Part shown: positions 24,787-34,443 of the stretch, one piece after another
Layout: each line of letters starts with the position of its first letter
Numbering within the stretch: position 1 is the stretch's first letter
Translations under genes and position numbers: made by a program
Source of the DNA: an uncultured Bacteroides sp.
GTDB lineage: Bacteria; Bacteroidota; Bacteroidia; Bacteroidales; Bacteroidaceae
Assembly: GCF_910586915.1 (NCBI RefSeq)
Contig: NZ_CAJULN010000023.1
Location: 1 to 46,402, forward strand
DNA length: 46,402 bases
Direction of reading: 5' to 3'
Notes under the pieces: generated by a model
Database searches by the model: none
What the model was told of the DNA's origin: nothing
Seen by the model: only the letters and a program-made list of their open reading frames with translations

Positions 24787-27207
24787 ATGGCAAATGAACG
24801 TATAACAGAAGATATAGTAAGAAGTCACTTCAAAGACGATGCTCTCTTTACTTCTATAAAATGGGAGGAGCAACGTTCTTCAAGTAAACGTATACAGGAT
24901 TTGCTTAAAGGTGAATCTAAAGGGAATGGAAAAGGAAACGGTTATCCCGAATTTATCCTTTCTTTCCCAACTAATAGTAGTTATATTATTGTTATAGAAT
25001 GTAAAGCAAAGGTCTCTGACCATTGCAGTGCCACTCTTAATGAACCTGTTAAATACGCAGTCGATGGGGCATTGCATTATGCCAAAGCCTTATCTGCTGA
25101 TTTTAATGTTATCGCGATTGCTGTAAGTGGTCAAAATGATACAGAATTAAAGGTAAATCATTTTTACTGGAAAAAGGAGGCTGATAATTTCTCACCTATT
25201 AGTGACTCCAAACTTCTTGCTATTGATGATTACATTCAAGTTTTTGACGACCAATTCTTTATCAGTGATTTTTATACTAGGGACATTGCTTATAAAGCTC
25301 AATATCTCAATGAAGAATTTAACAATTACACTATTCCCGAATATAAGCGATGCACGATAATAAGTGCAATGCTTTTAGCTTTAATCAGTCAGAAATTCCA
25401 AAATGAGTATGAATCAGAGGAAACTACAGTATTATTAGGACAATCGCTTCTTGCTGCAATTGATTTTGTATTCGATGCAGAAGCAGATATGGTTCGTAAC
25501 AAAACTGTTCTTATGAGAGAGTTTGAATCGATTCTAAACGAACCGATTTTTACACAAGCCCTCATCAAGAATAAAATATCGAAGAAGGAAGATTATTCTT
25601 TGAGTGTCCTTAAAGAATTTATTACTTATCTGCGAAAATATGTATATCCACTGATTAGTCATTCTAATATTGGCTACGATGTTCTTGGGCGCTTTTATAT
25701 AGAATTTATACGATATGCTGCAAGTGAACAGAAGTCAGGTCTTGTCCTTACTCCAGCACATATCACAGAATTGTTTTGTGACCTCGGAGATCTTAGTGTT
25801 CATGATATTGTTTATGACCCCTGCTGTGGTACTGGTGGATTTCTTGTTGCTGCAATGCAACGAATGTTCAAACTAGCTGGTAATAATATAAAATTACGCG
25901 AACACATAAGAAAACATCAGCTTTGTGGATGTGAACTTCGTTCTGATATTTTTTCTTATGCATGTTCAAGTATGCGATTTAGAGGAGATGGTAAGTCAAA
26001 TATCTATAATGGCAGTTGTTTCAACTATGCTAGAAGTATTTCTGAAAATCATAAGCCCACTATTTCTTTTTTAAATCCGCCTTATGATGTTGGGACCGCA
26101 GGACAGTTGGAGTTTATAGAACATTCTTTGTCTACTCTCAACCCACAGACTAATGGTCGTGTTGTAGCTATTGTGCAAATGAGTTGTGCAACAAAAAACG
26201 AAAGTGAACTTATTGTTGTCAAAGAGCGGCTTTTAGCTAAGCATCATCTTAAGGCTGTCATATCAATGCCTGATGACTTGTTTTATCCGGTTGGAGTTGT
26301 AACCTGCATTATGGTTTTTGAGGCTAACAAACCTAATATTGGTCGTAAAACTTGGTTTGGATATTTTAAAAATGATGGATTTTTGAAACGAAAACATATA
26401 GGTCGAATTGATTTAAAACATAAGTATGCAGGACTCAAAGAACGTCTATTGTCTGCCTATAGAAATTTTGATGAAATCCCAGGTCTTTCTGTTAGAAAAG
26501 AAGTTGTAGGAACTGATGAATGGTGTGCAGAAGCGTATATGGAAACAGACTATTCTACATTAAATGTTGAAAACTTTGACTCCAAGATTCGGTTATTTTG
26601 CGCTCATAAAATTACATATCAACTTCCAATACCTAATTGTGACTTGTCACCTGTTGTTAATGATGACAAATTGTCCATCGATACATCAAAATGGAGATAC
26701 TTCCGATATGATGAGATATTTCATATTAAGAAGGGATTTTATAATAAAAAACCTGATAATGTACCAAATGGAAACATTCCATTTATTGGGGCAACTGATA
26801 CAAATAATGGCATTACGTCTTTATGTGATGAAGAAATTATTGAATCAACATCGAAAACAGGCGATGAAAAAAATGCTCCTATATCACATAAGATTTTTAA
26901 CCCCAATAGTATAACTGTATCGAATAATGGGTCTATAGGATTTGCATTCTATCAACCAATTCCATATACATGTACTCATGATGTAAATCCACTTTATCTG
27001 AAAAATCATAAATTAACACCATTTATTGCAATGTTTTTATGTACTGTGATTGAATTAGATAAATACAGATGGACATATGGAAGGAAATGGCGTCCTGCTC
27101 GGATGCCTAGTTCTCGAATTAAACTTCCTGTAACCAAAAGTAATACTCCCGATTGGGAATACATGGAAAACTTTATAAAAACAAGACCATATAGTAAATT
27201 ATTATAA
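24787..27207 (+). CDS. Single-chain restriction-modification enzyme (nuclease, N6-adenine methylase, specificity domain)
   Basis: This encodes 806 residues from ATG at 24787. The N-terminal region has PEF followed by VIECKAK (E and K at about residues 71 and 73), a PD-(D/E)xK-like nuclease motif. The centre is an N6-adenine methylase with SAM motif DPCCGTGGFL (about 343) and catalytic NPPY (about 429). The C-terminal 180 residues (KWRYFRYDEIFHIKKG, GNIPFIGATDTNNGI, ISHKIFNPNSITVSNNGSIG) look like an HsdS-type target-recognition domain. One chain carrying all three functions is the type IIG (BcgI-like) layout. It could cleave unmodified DNA and methylate self. It overlaps the next gene as TAATG. 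Confidence 0.88.
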   Translation: MANERITEDIVRSHFKDDALFTSIKWEEQRSSSKRIQDLLKGESKGNGKGNGYPEFILSFPTNSSYIIVIECKAKVSDHCSATLNEPVKYAVDGALHYAKALSADFNVIAIAVSGQNDTELKVNHFYWKKEADNFSPISDSKLLAIDDYIQVFDDQFFISDFYTRDIAYKAQYLNEEFNNYTIPEYKRCTIISAMLLALISQKFQNEYESEETTVLLGQSLLAAIDFVFDAEADMVRNKTVLMREFESILNEPIFTQALIKNKISKKEDYSLSVLKEFITYLRKYVYPLISHSNIGYDVLGRFYIEFIRYAASEQKSGLVLTPAHITELFCDLGDLSVHDIVYDPCCGTGGFLVAAMQRMFKLAGNNIKLREHIRKHQLCGCELRSDIFSYACSSMRFRGDGKSNIYNGSCFNYARSISENHKPTISFLNPPYDVGTAGQLEFIEHSLSTLNPQTNGRVVAIVQMSCATKNESELIVVKERLLAKHHLKAVISMPDDLFYPVGVVTCIMVFEANKPNIGRKTWFGYFKNDGFLKRKHIGRIDLKHKYAGLKERLLSAYRNFDEIPGLSVRKEVVGTDEWCAEAYMETDYSTLNVENFDSKIRLFCAHKITYQLPIPNCDLSPVVNDDKLSIDTSKWRYFRYDEIFHIKKGFYNKKPDNVPNGNIPFIGATDTNNGITSLCDEEIIESTSKTGDEKNAPISHKIFNPNSITVSNNGSIGFAFYQPIPYTCTHDVNPLYLKNHKLTPFIAMFLCTVIELDKYRWTYGRKWRPARMPSSRIKLPVTKSNTPDWEYMENFIKTRPYSKLL

Positions 27208-28379
27208 TGCCACTATCCAAAATGAATAATATAGGAAATAATTTTTTTGTACAAAATGATACAGAATCTGAGGACACTCAATTTGCAGAAAATCAGCGAA
27301 TAGTTGAAACCGATGTTGATATTGAGCAGAGTCCAACATCTGAAGAAAAACGCGAATTATTAAAGAAGACCAAAATAGTAAAACAGACATGGTCTATTCA
27401 GGAGATTTACCAAAAAATAAAGACTCAACGATTGAAACTATCGCCAGATTATCAACGAAATGAAATTTGGCAAAATGATAAGAATACTGCATTCATAGAA
27501 TCTCTTTACATGGGGATTATAGTGCCTCCAATTTATGTTGTTGAAATACCAGGTGCGGATATATTAGAAGATAGTACATATGAAGTCGTTGATGGCAAGC
27601 AGCGTTTAACTGCGATTAATAAGTTCTTAACAAACCAATATCAACTGACAAAAAAAGCATTAGAATACTATAAAGATTGGTTTGGGGGGAAATTATATTC
27701 GGATATTAGAGATGAATACCCTGACATGACTTCTGAAATGCTTTCTTCTGTATTAGACATCTATGTCATCACAGCAAATTCACCAGAATTTACTAAATAT
27801 GATATTTTTTCAAGGCTAAATAAAGGGGCAGAAAAACTTAAAGTGAATGAAATTAGAAAAGCAATTTATCGTTCTGAGTTATTGCTTATAATTGATAAAT
27901 TCGTATCTTCATACACTCTTTCTGAAAATAAAGAGCAGAAGGAGGAATATGAGAGCGTTTTTACACCTAATGACATAAAAAGGTACGATGATTATGGTAG
28001 ATTTTATTCAAGTATTGCTTTCTGTATTCAATCAGATTTGAATGAAAGCATAGTGCGAAATTATAATTCTCGACCTAGGGATATGATAAATTATGTTCTA
28101 CAAAAAGCTCAGGATAAGTCTATTAGCCTTTTAGAAGAACAGGTAATGCATATCCTAAATTTAACATTTCAATTAAAAAAGAAATATCTTAAAATCGATG
28201 GCATTGATTACATCATTAATTCGTGTATTCCGTTTTATAAACAAGAAGATCTTTTAATGTCTAAAATGGAAAACATCATTAGTGATGAAGTGATATCTAA
28301 ATCTCTAGAGAAATCTCCAGCTACCACCAGCAATGTAAATTTAAGACTATCACGAGTAAAAACGATTTTATCTGAATAA
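27207..28379 (+). CDS. DUF262 (ParB/GmrS-like) protein
   Basis: This encodes 390 residues. The DUF262 core is at about residues 60-200: LSPDYQRNEIWQNDKNTAFI, SLYMGIIVPPIYV and VVDGKQRLTAINKF, the last corresponding to the DGQQR motif of the family, which in GmrSD proteins is tied to NTP-dependent DNA cleavage. A C-terminal DUF1524 HNH domain is absent, and the remaining half is helical and not recognised. The start overlaps the methylase stop by one base and the stop overlaps the next ATG by one base. Base composition is clearly AT-rich. Its place suggests a role in phage defence together with the HEPN-like neighbour. Confidence 0.85.
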   Translation: MPLSKMNNIGNNFFVQNDTESEDTQFAENQRIVETDVDIEQSPTSEEKRELLKKTKIVKQTWSIQEIYQKIKTQRLKLSPDYQRNEIWQNDKNTAFIESLYMGIIVPPIYVVEIPGADILEDSTYEVVDGKQRLTAINKFLTNQYQLTKKALEYYKDWFGGKLYSDIRDEYPDMTSEMLSSVLDIYVITANSPEFTKYDIFSRLNKGAEKLKVNEIRKAIYRSELLLIIDKFVSSYTLSENKEQKEEYESVFTPNDIKRYDDYGRFYSSIAFCIQSDLNESIVRNYNSRPRDMINYVLQKAQDKSISLLEEQVMHILNLTFQLKKKYLKIDGIDYIINSCIPFYKQEDLLMSKMENIISDEVISKSLEKSPATTSNVNLRLSRVKTILSE

Positions 28380-28984
28380 TGGATGTGAAAGAGCATATTA
28401 TACTGCAATACAAATCGGTTTTAATGGTTCAGTTTATTTCCAATTTTGCTAAATTGGAGAAAATCATTATTAGATCATTTCAAGACTTCATTTCAATTAC
28501 CGAACATCGCCATAAAAGTAAACTATATTTTATGTATGGATGTACCGTAGGAAATGAAATTTTTTATGATATTGATCGTGAATGTTTATCGCTAAATTCA
28601 GTTCGAAAATATGATGATAACGAAATGTTTAAATCATTAAAACTGAATAAAGTTATTAAGTTTGATAAAAAGGAACATGTTGTAAGCCCACTTAATATTA
28701 ATATTGCATCAGTTCAAAAAACAAGTTTGGAATTCCCTTTCCATGATTGTATATTGAAGTTTATATCTATGCGTAACAAGCTAGCTCATGAATTAGATAA
28801 AATCAATTTTAAAGATTCCGATATAATTGAAACTCTTTCCATTGAAACAATAAAGAAATTCATGTACGAATGGTCTGAAGATTGGGATTTTAATAGATTT
28901 GATAACGATTGTATTTTATTATATAGTAATCTGATATATCTTTTCGTTGTTTTGGATACAATAAATAAAAATCTTTCAGAATAA
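28379..28984 (+). CDS. HEPN-like protein with RNKLAH motif
   Basis: This encodes 201 residues, AT-rich and not matching a family that I can name firmly. FHDCILKFISMRNKLAHEL contains R132-N-K-L-A-H137, an Rx4H motif like that of HEPN ribonucleases, set between long helices. HEPN proteins encoded next to DUF262/ParB-fold genes have been described as predicted abortive-infection or toxin-antitoxin systems (the MAE_28990/MAE_18760-like groups, as I recall). The one-base TAATG overlap with the DUF262 gene indicates coupled translation and fixed stoichiometry. Nuclease activity is inference from the motif and the context. Confidence 0.6.
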   Translation: MDVKEHIILQYKSVLMVQFISNFAKLEKIIIRSFQDFISITEHRHKSKLYFMYGCTVGNEIFYDIDRECLSLNSVRKYDDNEMFKSLKLNKVIKFDKKEHVVSPLNINIASVQKTSLEFPFHDCILKFISMRNKLAHELDKINFKDSDIIETLSIETIKKFMYEWSEDWDFNRFDNDCILLYSNLIYLFVVLDTINKNLSE

Positions 28985-29026
28985 TGACTCAATAAACAAA
29001 GTTGATTTCTATATAAAGATAATTTT

Positions 29027-30544
29027 ATGACAATTGACGATATAAAGAAACTGATAGCTTCTGATGAGTCACGGACTTTGGAGTTGAAGAAGACTACTGG
29101 TGAACTAAAAGATGGAATGCACTCAGCGTGTGCATTCCTTAATACAGAAGGTGGTTGGTTGATTTTTGGTGTTGCTCCCAAGTCGTTAAAGATAATTGGA
29201 CAGGAGGTAACAGATAAGACACAGCAGGAAATAGCTCAGGCTTTGGCTGGGTTGGAACCTGCTGTAGATGTGCGAGTAGCGTATGTTGATGTACCGGAAT
29301 ATCCGAGAAACAAAGTTATAGCCATGCACTTTGATGGTTGGGTATGGGGCGAGCGTCCGCATACATTCCACGGTTGCCCCTATTACAAAGTTGAGAGCAC
29401 CACGAAAGTGATGCCACAAGATATGTATGACGAGCGTATCCGTGCGCATCAACCTCAGTTGTATGCGTGGGAAAGGTTGGCTGCTGACGGTGTAGTATTG
29501 GCAGACCTTGATGAAGACCTGATTCGTAATTGCATCCGTCGAGGTATTGATGGCGGGCGCATTCCGGAATCTGCATTGTATGAGCCGATAGGAGATATTT
29601 TATCAAAATGGAAGTTGCTTAAGAATGGCGTGCCGACAAATGGGGCGGTCTTGCTCTTTTCTAATAACATAGACGAATATCCGCAGTTCACGTTAAGAAT
29701 GGCACGGTTTGTAGGTACGAATAAAAATATGTTCCGTGATAATCAACGTGCCGAAGGTAACCTCTTTCAACTTTTAGATGCTGGAGTATCATTTTGTTTC
29801 AAGCATCTATCTCTTAGCGGTAGAATCACCAATCATAGTTTGGAACGGGAGGAACATCTTGAAGTGCCTTATCATGCGTTGCGCGAGGCTCTTATCAATG
29901 CCCTTTGCCACCGTCATTGGGAGAGGCATAATCTGACTATCAGTCTTGCAATTTATGATGATCGTATAGAGATTGCAAGTCCAGGCATATTTCCACCTCA
30001 GATAACACCTGAAAACATAAAAGATCCTCACGAGTCATTCCCTCATAACTTGAAAGTGGCGGAAGCACTTTATCGAATGACTTATCTGGAAAACTGGGGT
30101 AGCGGTGCAAGGCGTATCATGGATGCTTGCCAAGCGCAAGGTGTGGAAACTCCCACATGGTCTTCGGATGGAGGTTTCGTTACTATCACATTCAAACGAC
30201 CTGATTTCAAATCCGATATCATAGAGAATGATAAAGAGGACAAAAAGATAACAGAGGAGGGCAAATACCCCCTAAGCACCCCTCAAGTACCCCCTAAGCA
30301 CCCCTCAAGTACCCCTCAAGTGGAATTCCTCATTCAAAAAATGGAAGATTCTTACATGACAATGAGGAATATGGCGGATGTATGCGATATTAAAGACCTA
30401 AAGTATTTTCGTGAGAGATATATTACCCCAGCATTGCAAGAAGGATTGATTGAACGGCTTTATCCAAATCAACCGAAGCACCCCAAACAACAATACCGAC
30501 TAACAGAAGTGGCTAAGGAATGGCTAACGAATAATGTCAAATAG
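29027..30544 (+). CDS. AlbA/Schlafen-type ATP-binding protein with winged-helix tail
   Basis: This encodes 505 residues. Residues about 1-130 are an AlbA_2 (Schlafen) domain (ESRTLELKKTTGELKDGMHS, ACAFLNTEGGWLIFGV). The middle, about 280-385, is a GHKL-like ATP-binding domain of the RecG-like/COG2865 group (YHALREALINALCHRHWE, IEIASPGIFPP, YLENWGSGARRIMDACQ). The C-terminal end, after a Pro-rich linker with an internal repeat, is a winged-helix-like segment. Members act as DNA-binding regulators or defence-associated ATPases, with no settled biochemical role. It follows the HEPN-like gene by 42 bp and is less AT-rich than the genes before it, so it may have joined separately. Confidence 0.85.
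   Translation: MTIDDIKKLIASDESRTLELKKTTGELKDGMHSACAFLNTEGGWLIFGVAPKSLKIIGQEVTDKTQQEIAQALAGLEPAVDVRVAYVDVPEYPRNKVIAMHFDGWVWGERPHTFHGCPYYKVESTTKVMPQDMYDERIRAHQPQLYAWERLAADGVVLADLDEDLIRNCIRRGIDGGRIPESALYEPIGDILSKWKLLKNGVPTNGAVLLFSNNIDEYPQFTLRMARFVGTNKNMFRDNQRAEGNLFQLLDAGVSFCFKHLSLSGRITNHSLEREEHLEVPYHALREALINALCHRHWERHNLTISLAIYDDRIEIASPGIFPPQITPENIKDPHESFPHNLKVAEALYRMTYLENWGSGARRIMDACQAQGVETPTWSSDGGFVTITFKRPDFKSDIIENDKEDKKITEEGKYPLSTPQVPPKHPSSTPQVEFLIQKMEDSYMTMRNMADVCDIKDLKYFRERYITPALQEGLIERLYPNQPKHPKQQYRLTEVAKEWLTNNVK
30266..30320 (+). repeat. In-frame tandem repeat in the AlbA-type gene
   Basis: Two exact 22-bp units (30266-30287 and 30288-30309, each starting TACCCCCTAAGCACCCC) are followed by an 11-bp partial copy. 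They encode the Pro/Ser/Thr-rich linker (PLSTPQVPPKHPSSTPQV). A 22-bp unit is not a multiple of three, so gain or loss of a unit would shift the frame of the winged-helix tail. Confidence 0.85.
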
Positions 30545-30572
30545 AATCATTACAGTCGTAACGTAATATAAC

Positions 30573-30612
30573 CGCATCGGAATGGCAACCTCATTTCGAT
30601 GCGAAATTTTAT
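30573..30612. terminator. Hairpin between convergent genes
   Basis: CGCATCG (30573-30579) pairs with CGATGCG (30597-30603), with an inner AATG/CATT pair, followed by AAATTTTAT. It lies just after the AlbA-type gene and before the convergent end of rteB at 30782. The rest of 30613-30781 is AT-rich without a recognised gene. Confidence 0.55.
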
Positions 30613-30781
30613 AGTCAGTATTTTGGGGGTCTATGTCTATCGGATTTTTAAGACATTTACTGAATTTCTCTCTTTTAAGCTAAAATTTCCAATATATGCT
30701 GTTGATCCTTTTCATCAATACCGAATAACTTGTAAAATTGAGCATTCATAATAGCCTATATCCAATGATTATCAGTTATGA

Positions 30782-32098
30782 TTACCTGAATTTATACTTC
30801 AATCCATATTCTTCCAGTTTGTTGTACAGCGTCGTACGTCCTATCCCGAGCAGTTCGGCGGCAACCTTGCGGTTCCCGTTCGCCTGCTTCAACGCGCGTA
30901 AGACACGCTCCTTGTCTTCCGCATCGCTGCGCAGGGCGAAGCTGACAGGTGAGGTCGCCCTCGTCACGGCAAGTTCCAGATGCTCTTTCGTGACAAGACC
31001 CGTCTGTGCCTGCAACACCGCGCCCATGATTTTCTGACGAAGCTCGCGGACATTGCCCGGCCACGCATGGGTCAGCAATGTCTTGCGGGCTTCCCCGTCA
31101 AAACCGATGACATCGCATTCCAGTTCCCGGTTCGCAATTTCACGGAAGAACTCTGCCAAAGGCATGATGTCCTCCTGACAGTCGCGCAACGGCGGGACGG
31201 TTATCTCGAAGTCGTGCAGACGGTACAACAAGTCCTGCCGGAAACGCTTTTCATTGACCGCCGTCTCCAGATCCTCGTTGGTGGCGGCGATGATGCGGAC
31301 ATTGAAACTACGGTCAGACTTGTCGCCAACAGGACGGTATCTCCGTTCCTGTATGGCGCGGAGTAGCATCTGCTGGGTTTCCGGTGCGAGGTTGCCCACC
31401 TCGTCCAAGAACAGCGTGCCGCCTTCCGCCTCATGAAAATAACCTTTCTTTGTGCTGTCCGCACCCGTAAACGCCCCTCTGACGTGTCCGAAGAATGCCG
31501 AAGGCGCAAGTTCTTTGGTGAGCGAACCGCAATCCACAGCCACAAACGGCTTGCCGGAGCGTTTGCTCTTTTCGTGCAGATGGTGGGCGATATGCTCCTT
31601 GCCCGTGCCGTTCTCTCCGAAGATCAGTACACTCATATCGGTGGGCGCTACCAGCCTTATCCGGTGCATAATTTTCCGGAAGGCGGAACCGTCACGGGCA
31701 AAGACGGGCATACGGCTCCGTCCAACACTGCGTTCTTTCAATATGTTCCGTAGCAGAGGGACGAGTTTGTCCTCCACAAGCTGCTTGGGTATGTAGTCCA
31801 GCGAGCCGAGTTTCATGCTTTCCACCGCCGTATGCACTTCGGCATAGTCGGTCATGATGACAAAGGGCTGCATCCTGCCCTCCTTGCGCATCCAGCGCAA
31901 AAGGTCGATACCGTTGCCGTCGGGCAGGCGCAGGTCGGAAACCACGATGTCCCCGTCTGCGGCTTGTTGCAGATATTTCTTCGCGGTCGAGAGGTGGAAA
32001 GCCTGCACGGTGCGGAATCCCTCGCGTGCCAGCAGGTTGCAGACAAACTCGCAATACACGATGTTGTCCTCCACCACGATGATTTTTGTCTTATCCAT
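30782..32098 (-). CDS. rteB: RteB-like sigma54-type response regulator
   Basis: This encodes 438 residues. The receiver domain has phospho-acceptor D55 (IVVSDLRLPDG). The AAA+ domain has Walker A GENGTGKEH (about 161-169), the GAFTGA loop in GHVRGAFTGADS, Walker B GGTLFLDEVGNL and LLYRLHDFEITVPPLR. The C-terminus has a Fis-type helix-turn-helix (VAAELLGIGRTTLYNKL). In CTnDOT, RteB is the regulator that passes the signal from RteA to excision and transfer genes through RteC; no rteC is present here. It overlaps rteA by eight bases, so the pair is translated together. Confidence 0.9.
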   Translation of the reverse strand: MDKTKIIVVEDNIVYCEFVCNLLAREGFRTVQAFHLSTAKKYLQQAADGDIVVSDLRLPDGNGIDLLRWMRKEGRMQPFVIMTDYAEVHTAVESMKLGSLDYIPKQLVEDKLVPLLRNILKERSVGRSRMPVFARDGSAFRKIMHRIRLVAPTDMSVLIFGENGTGKEHIAHHLHEKSKRSGKPFVAVDCGSLTKELAPSAFFGHVRGAFTGADSTKKGYFHEAEGGTLFLDEVGNLAPETQQMLLRAIQERRYRPVGDKSDRSFNVRIIAATNEDLETAVNEKRFRQDLLYRLHDFEITVPPLRDCQEDIMPLAEFFREIANRELECDVIGFDGEARKTLLTHAWPGNVRELRQKIMGAVLQAQTGLVTKEHLELAVTRATSPVSFALRSDAEDKERVLRALKQANGNRKVAAELLGIGRTTLYNKLEEYGLKYKFR

Positions 32099-34400
32099 TT
32101 TCGTATTTTCTCCTTTCTTCTTTTGCCAGCCGGATTATCTCCGAACCCTTATCCAGTACAGCTTTTACAGCATTGCCAATTGTTTTATCGTCAGGCGTGC
32201 CATCGCTATGAAGCAGTTTATAAAGTTCCCTTAACGGCTGGTCGGCACGGAGTATCTCCCACGAGCTGCGCAGGTGGTGTGTAAGTGCGTCCAGTTCCTG
32301 AAGGTCTTTCTTTAGACCCGTTTCCCTGATTGCCTGCATTTCCTTTTCGGTTTCCGTTATCAGTTTCTCCAACATGACGGCTTCATTGCCGTAGGACAGC
32401 AGGGAGGTGAAATCCGGCTTTTCATTCCGGTTGCCTTTCATGGCGCATTTGTCTGAAACCTCCATCAGTTCCGATATGGAGAACGGTTTGAGCAGGCAAC
32501 CGGAGAAACCACGTTCCATAAGTTCCTCCTTGCTGCAACTGCCCGAAGCGGTTGTCACGACTACCGGGATAGTCTTTGAATTGCCAACGTTGGAGGTACG
32601 TAGCAGCTCCAACAGCTCGAAGCCGTTAATTTCCGGCATGTTCAGATCCGTCAGAAGCAGGCTGTATTCCTTTTTTCGTATCAGTTCCATCAGTTCCGCA
32701 GCATCGGTGCAGGTGTCGCAGTGTGTCCCTTCCTGTGCATACATTTCTTTCAGCATCAGGAGCAATACCTCGTCATTGTCGATGGCTATCACATCGTGGA
32801 ATCTATGGTTATGATAAATCCGTGTTTGATTTATTTGTTCCGGCAGTTCTTCGGCTGTCTGCATGGGTATTTCCACCGTAAAACGGCTACCTTTGCCTTT
32901 CTCGCTCTCCAGCCGTATCGTGCCGCCGAGCATTGACACGATACGCTGAACGATGGAAAGTCCCAGTCCGAAGCCGTCTTTTGCGGCGGCGTTTGCCAGA
33001 CGCTCAAACGCACCGAACACGCGTTGCTGTTCCTCGTTGGTCATTCCCGTACCCGTATCTTCGACGATAAGTTTCAGGACACCGTTGTCGTAGTCCGTTG
33101 TCAGAGAAACGCCACCGTTGTCCGTGAACTTGATGGCGTTGGACAGCAGGTTGTTGCCGATTTGCAGGATACGTTCCTTATCGGTCAAGACAACCGTATC
33201 CGTTTGATTGGTTATGGTAAGAGCCAGCCCCTTGTTCATGGCGATGGGCGTAAACTCCGTTTCAAGAATGTGCGTGATTGCTGAAATCCGGCAAGGGGAG
33301 AAATTAGGCTGCTCCTTGCCGTTATCCAGACGGAAAAAGTCAAGCAGGGTATTGAGCATTTCGCGCATACGGTCGGAAGATTCTTGGATATTACAGATAT
33401 AACGCCTAATTCGTTCTATGTCATTCTCTTTTTCCACCAGTCTGGCATAACCCATTATTGCCGTCAGCGGTGTGCGTAACTCATGGGTGATAGTATGTAC
33501 CGCTTTCTTGCGAGAGGCTAGCAGTGCCTCGTTTCGCTTTGCCACTTGTTGCAGTCGCCCGATTAAATCTGCGGTTTCTTGTTTGTATCGCTTGATGCGG
33601 TTGGCATTTCGATGGATGATGATATAAGAAATGACCAATATCAGTATAACGAACCCTGTCAAGCCCCCAATCTGAATGAACGACCGTTCCCGCATGAAGG
33701 CTATTTCCGCTTCTCGTTTCTGTAAGTCAGCTTGAACTTTTCCATCTATTTGAATAATCAGTCCTTGCAGTTGCCTATTCAGTTCTGCGTTTCGTACAGC
33801 AAGGCTATCTGCGTATTCAGACAAACGACGGTTTTGATCCTGTTGTTCGGTTATCATATTTCGGTTAAAGGAACGGAGCATCGTGGTGGTTATGGTAGGT
33901 TTTGCTTCCTCTTTTTTACCAAAGATGCCCAAGAATCCTTTCCGTTTCGGTTTCTTGGGCTGTTCCTGTACGCTTTTCTGCACGATTACAGGTAGTTGAC
34001 GAGCAATTTTCTCATTAAGTACTTGCTGTTCATCAAGTAGTTTAACTATACCGCGCATCTGCCGTTCTTTGTCTTCAAGAAGATAGCTCACGCTGTCGAT
34101 ACGCTCTTCCGGATAGATAGATTTGAAACGGAATAACATGCTATCTACTGCCATACGTTGGGTATGGTAATGTTCCAACTCTTCATCATCCCATTCCAAT
34201 ATTGTTTCACCCAATAGGGAAAACTCTATTAGTTGAATATGCACATCGTTTATCTCTTTCCGTAACTCGTCAATCTGTCGGTTGTCTGATTCCAAATTTT
34301 CTATTTCCTGCCATTCATGATGCCAAGTATAAACGATGCAACCTATTAACAATATAATCAGCCAATAACCAGATGCAACTATTTGTTGAATATGTTTCAT
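32091..34400 (-). CDS. rteA: RteA-like hybrid sensor histidine kinase
   Basis: This encodes 769 residues from ATG at 34400; an upstream TTG at 34430 is less likely. The layout is: first membrane helix near the start (WLIILLIGCIVYTW), a coiled-coil-rich sensory region, a second helix (IGGLTGFVILILVISYIII), the H-box HTITHELRTPLTAIMGYA, N-box ILQIGNNLLSNAIKFTDNGG, G boxes (VEDTGTGMTNEEQQRVFGAF, DGFGLGLSIV), a receiver domain with LLLTDLNMPEINGFELL, and a C-terminal HPt-like helix bundle (LTHHLRSSWEILR). It is cognate to RteB. In CTnDOT, rteA follows tetQ and is induced by tetracycline; here tetQ is missing and three other genes precede it. Confidence 0.9.
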   Translation of the reverse strand: MKHIQQIVASGYWLIILLIGCIVYTWHHEWQEIENLESDNRQIDELRKEINDVHIQLIEFSLLGETILEWDDEELEHYHTQRMAVDSMLFRFKSIYPEERIDSVSYLLEDKERQMRGIVKLLDEQQVLNEKIARQLPVIVQKSVQEQPKKPKRKGFLGIFGKKEEAKPTITTTMLRSFNRNMITEQQDQNRRLSEYADSLAVRNAELNRQLQGLIIQIDGKVQADLQKREAEIAFMRERSFIQIGGLTGFVILILVISYIIIHRNANRIKRYKQETADLIGRLQQVAKRNEALLASRKKAVHTITHELRTPLTAIMGYARLVEKENDIERIRRYICNIQESSDRMREMLNTLLDFFRLDNGKEQPNFSPCRISAITHILETEFTPIAMNKGLALTITNQTDTVVLTDKERILQIGNNLLSNAIKFTDNGGVSLTTDYDNGVLKLIVEDTGTGMTNEEQQRVFGAFERLANAAAKDGFGLGLSIVQRIVSMLGGTIRLESEKGKGSRFTVEIPMQTAEELPEQINQTRIYHNHRFHDVIAIDNDEVLLLMLKEMYAQEGTHCDTCTDAAELMELIRKKEYSLLLTDLNMPEINGFELLELLRTSNVGNSKTIPVVVTTASGSCSKEELMERGFSGCLLKPFSISELMEVSDKCAMKGNRNEKPDFTSLLSYGNEAVMLEKLITETEKEMQAIRETGLKKDLQELDALTHHLRSSWEILRADQPLRELYKLLHSDGTPDDKTIGNAVKAVLDKGSEIIRLAKEERRKYENG

Positions 34401-34443
34401 TATATGTTTTTGACTGATATATTGAAACAACCCTTTACAACAT

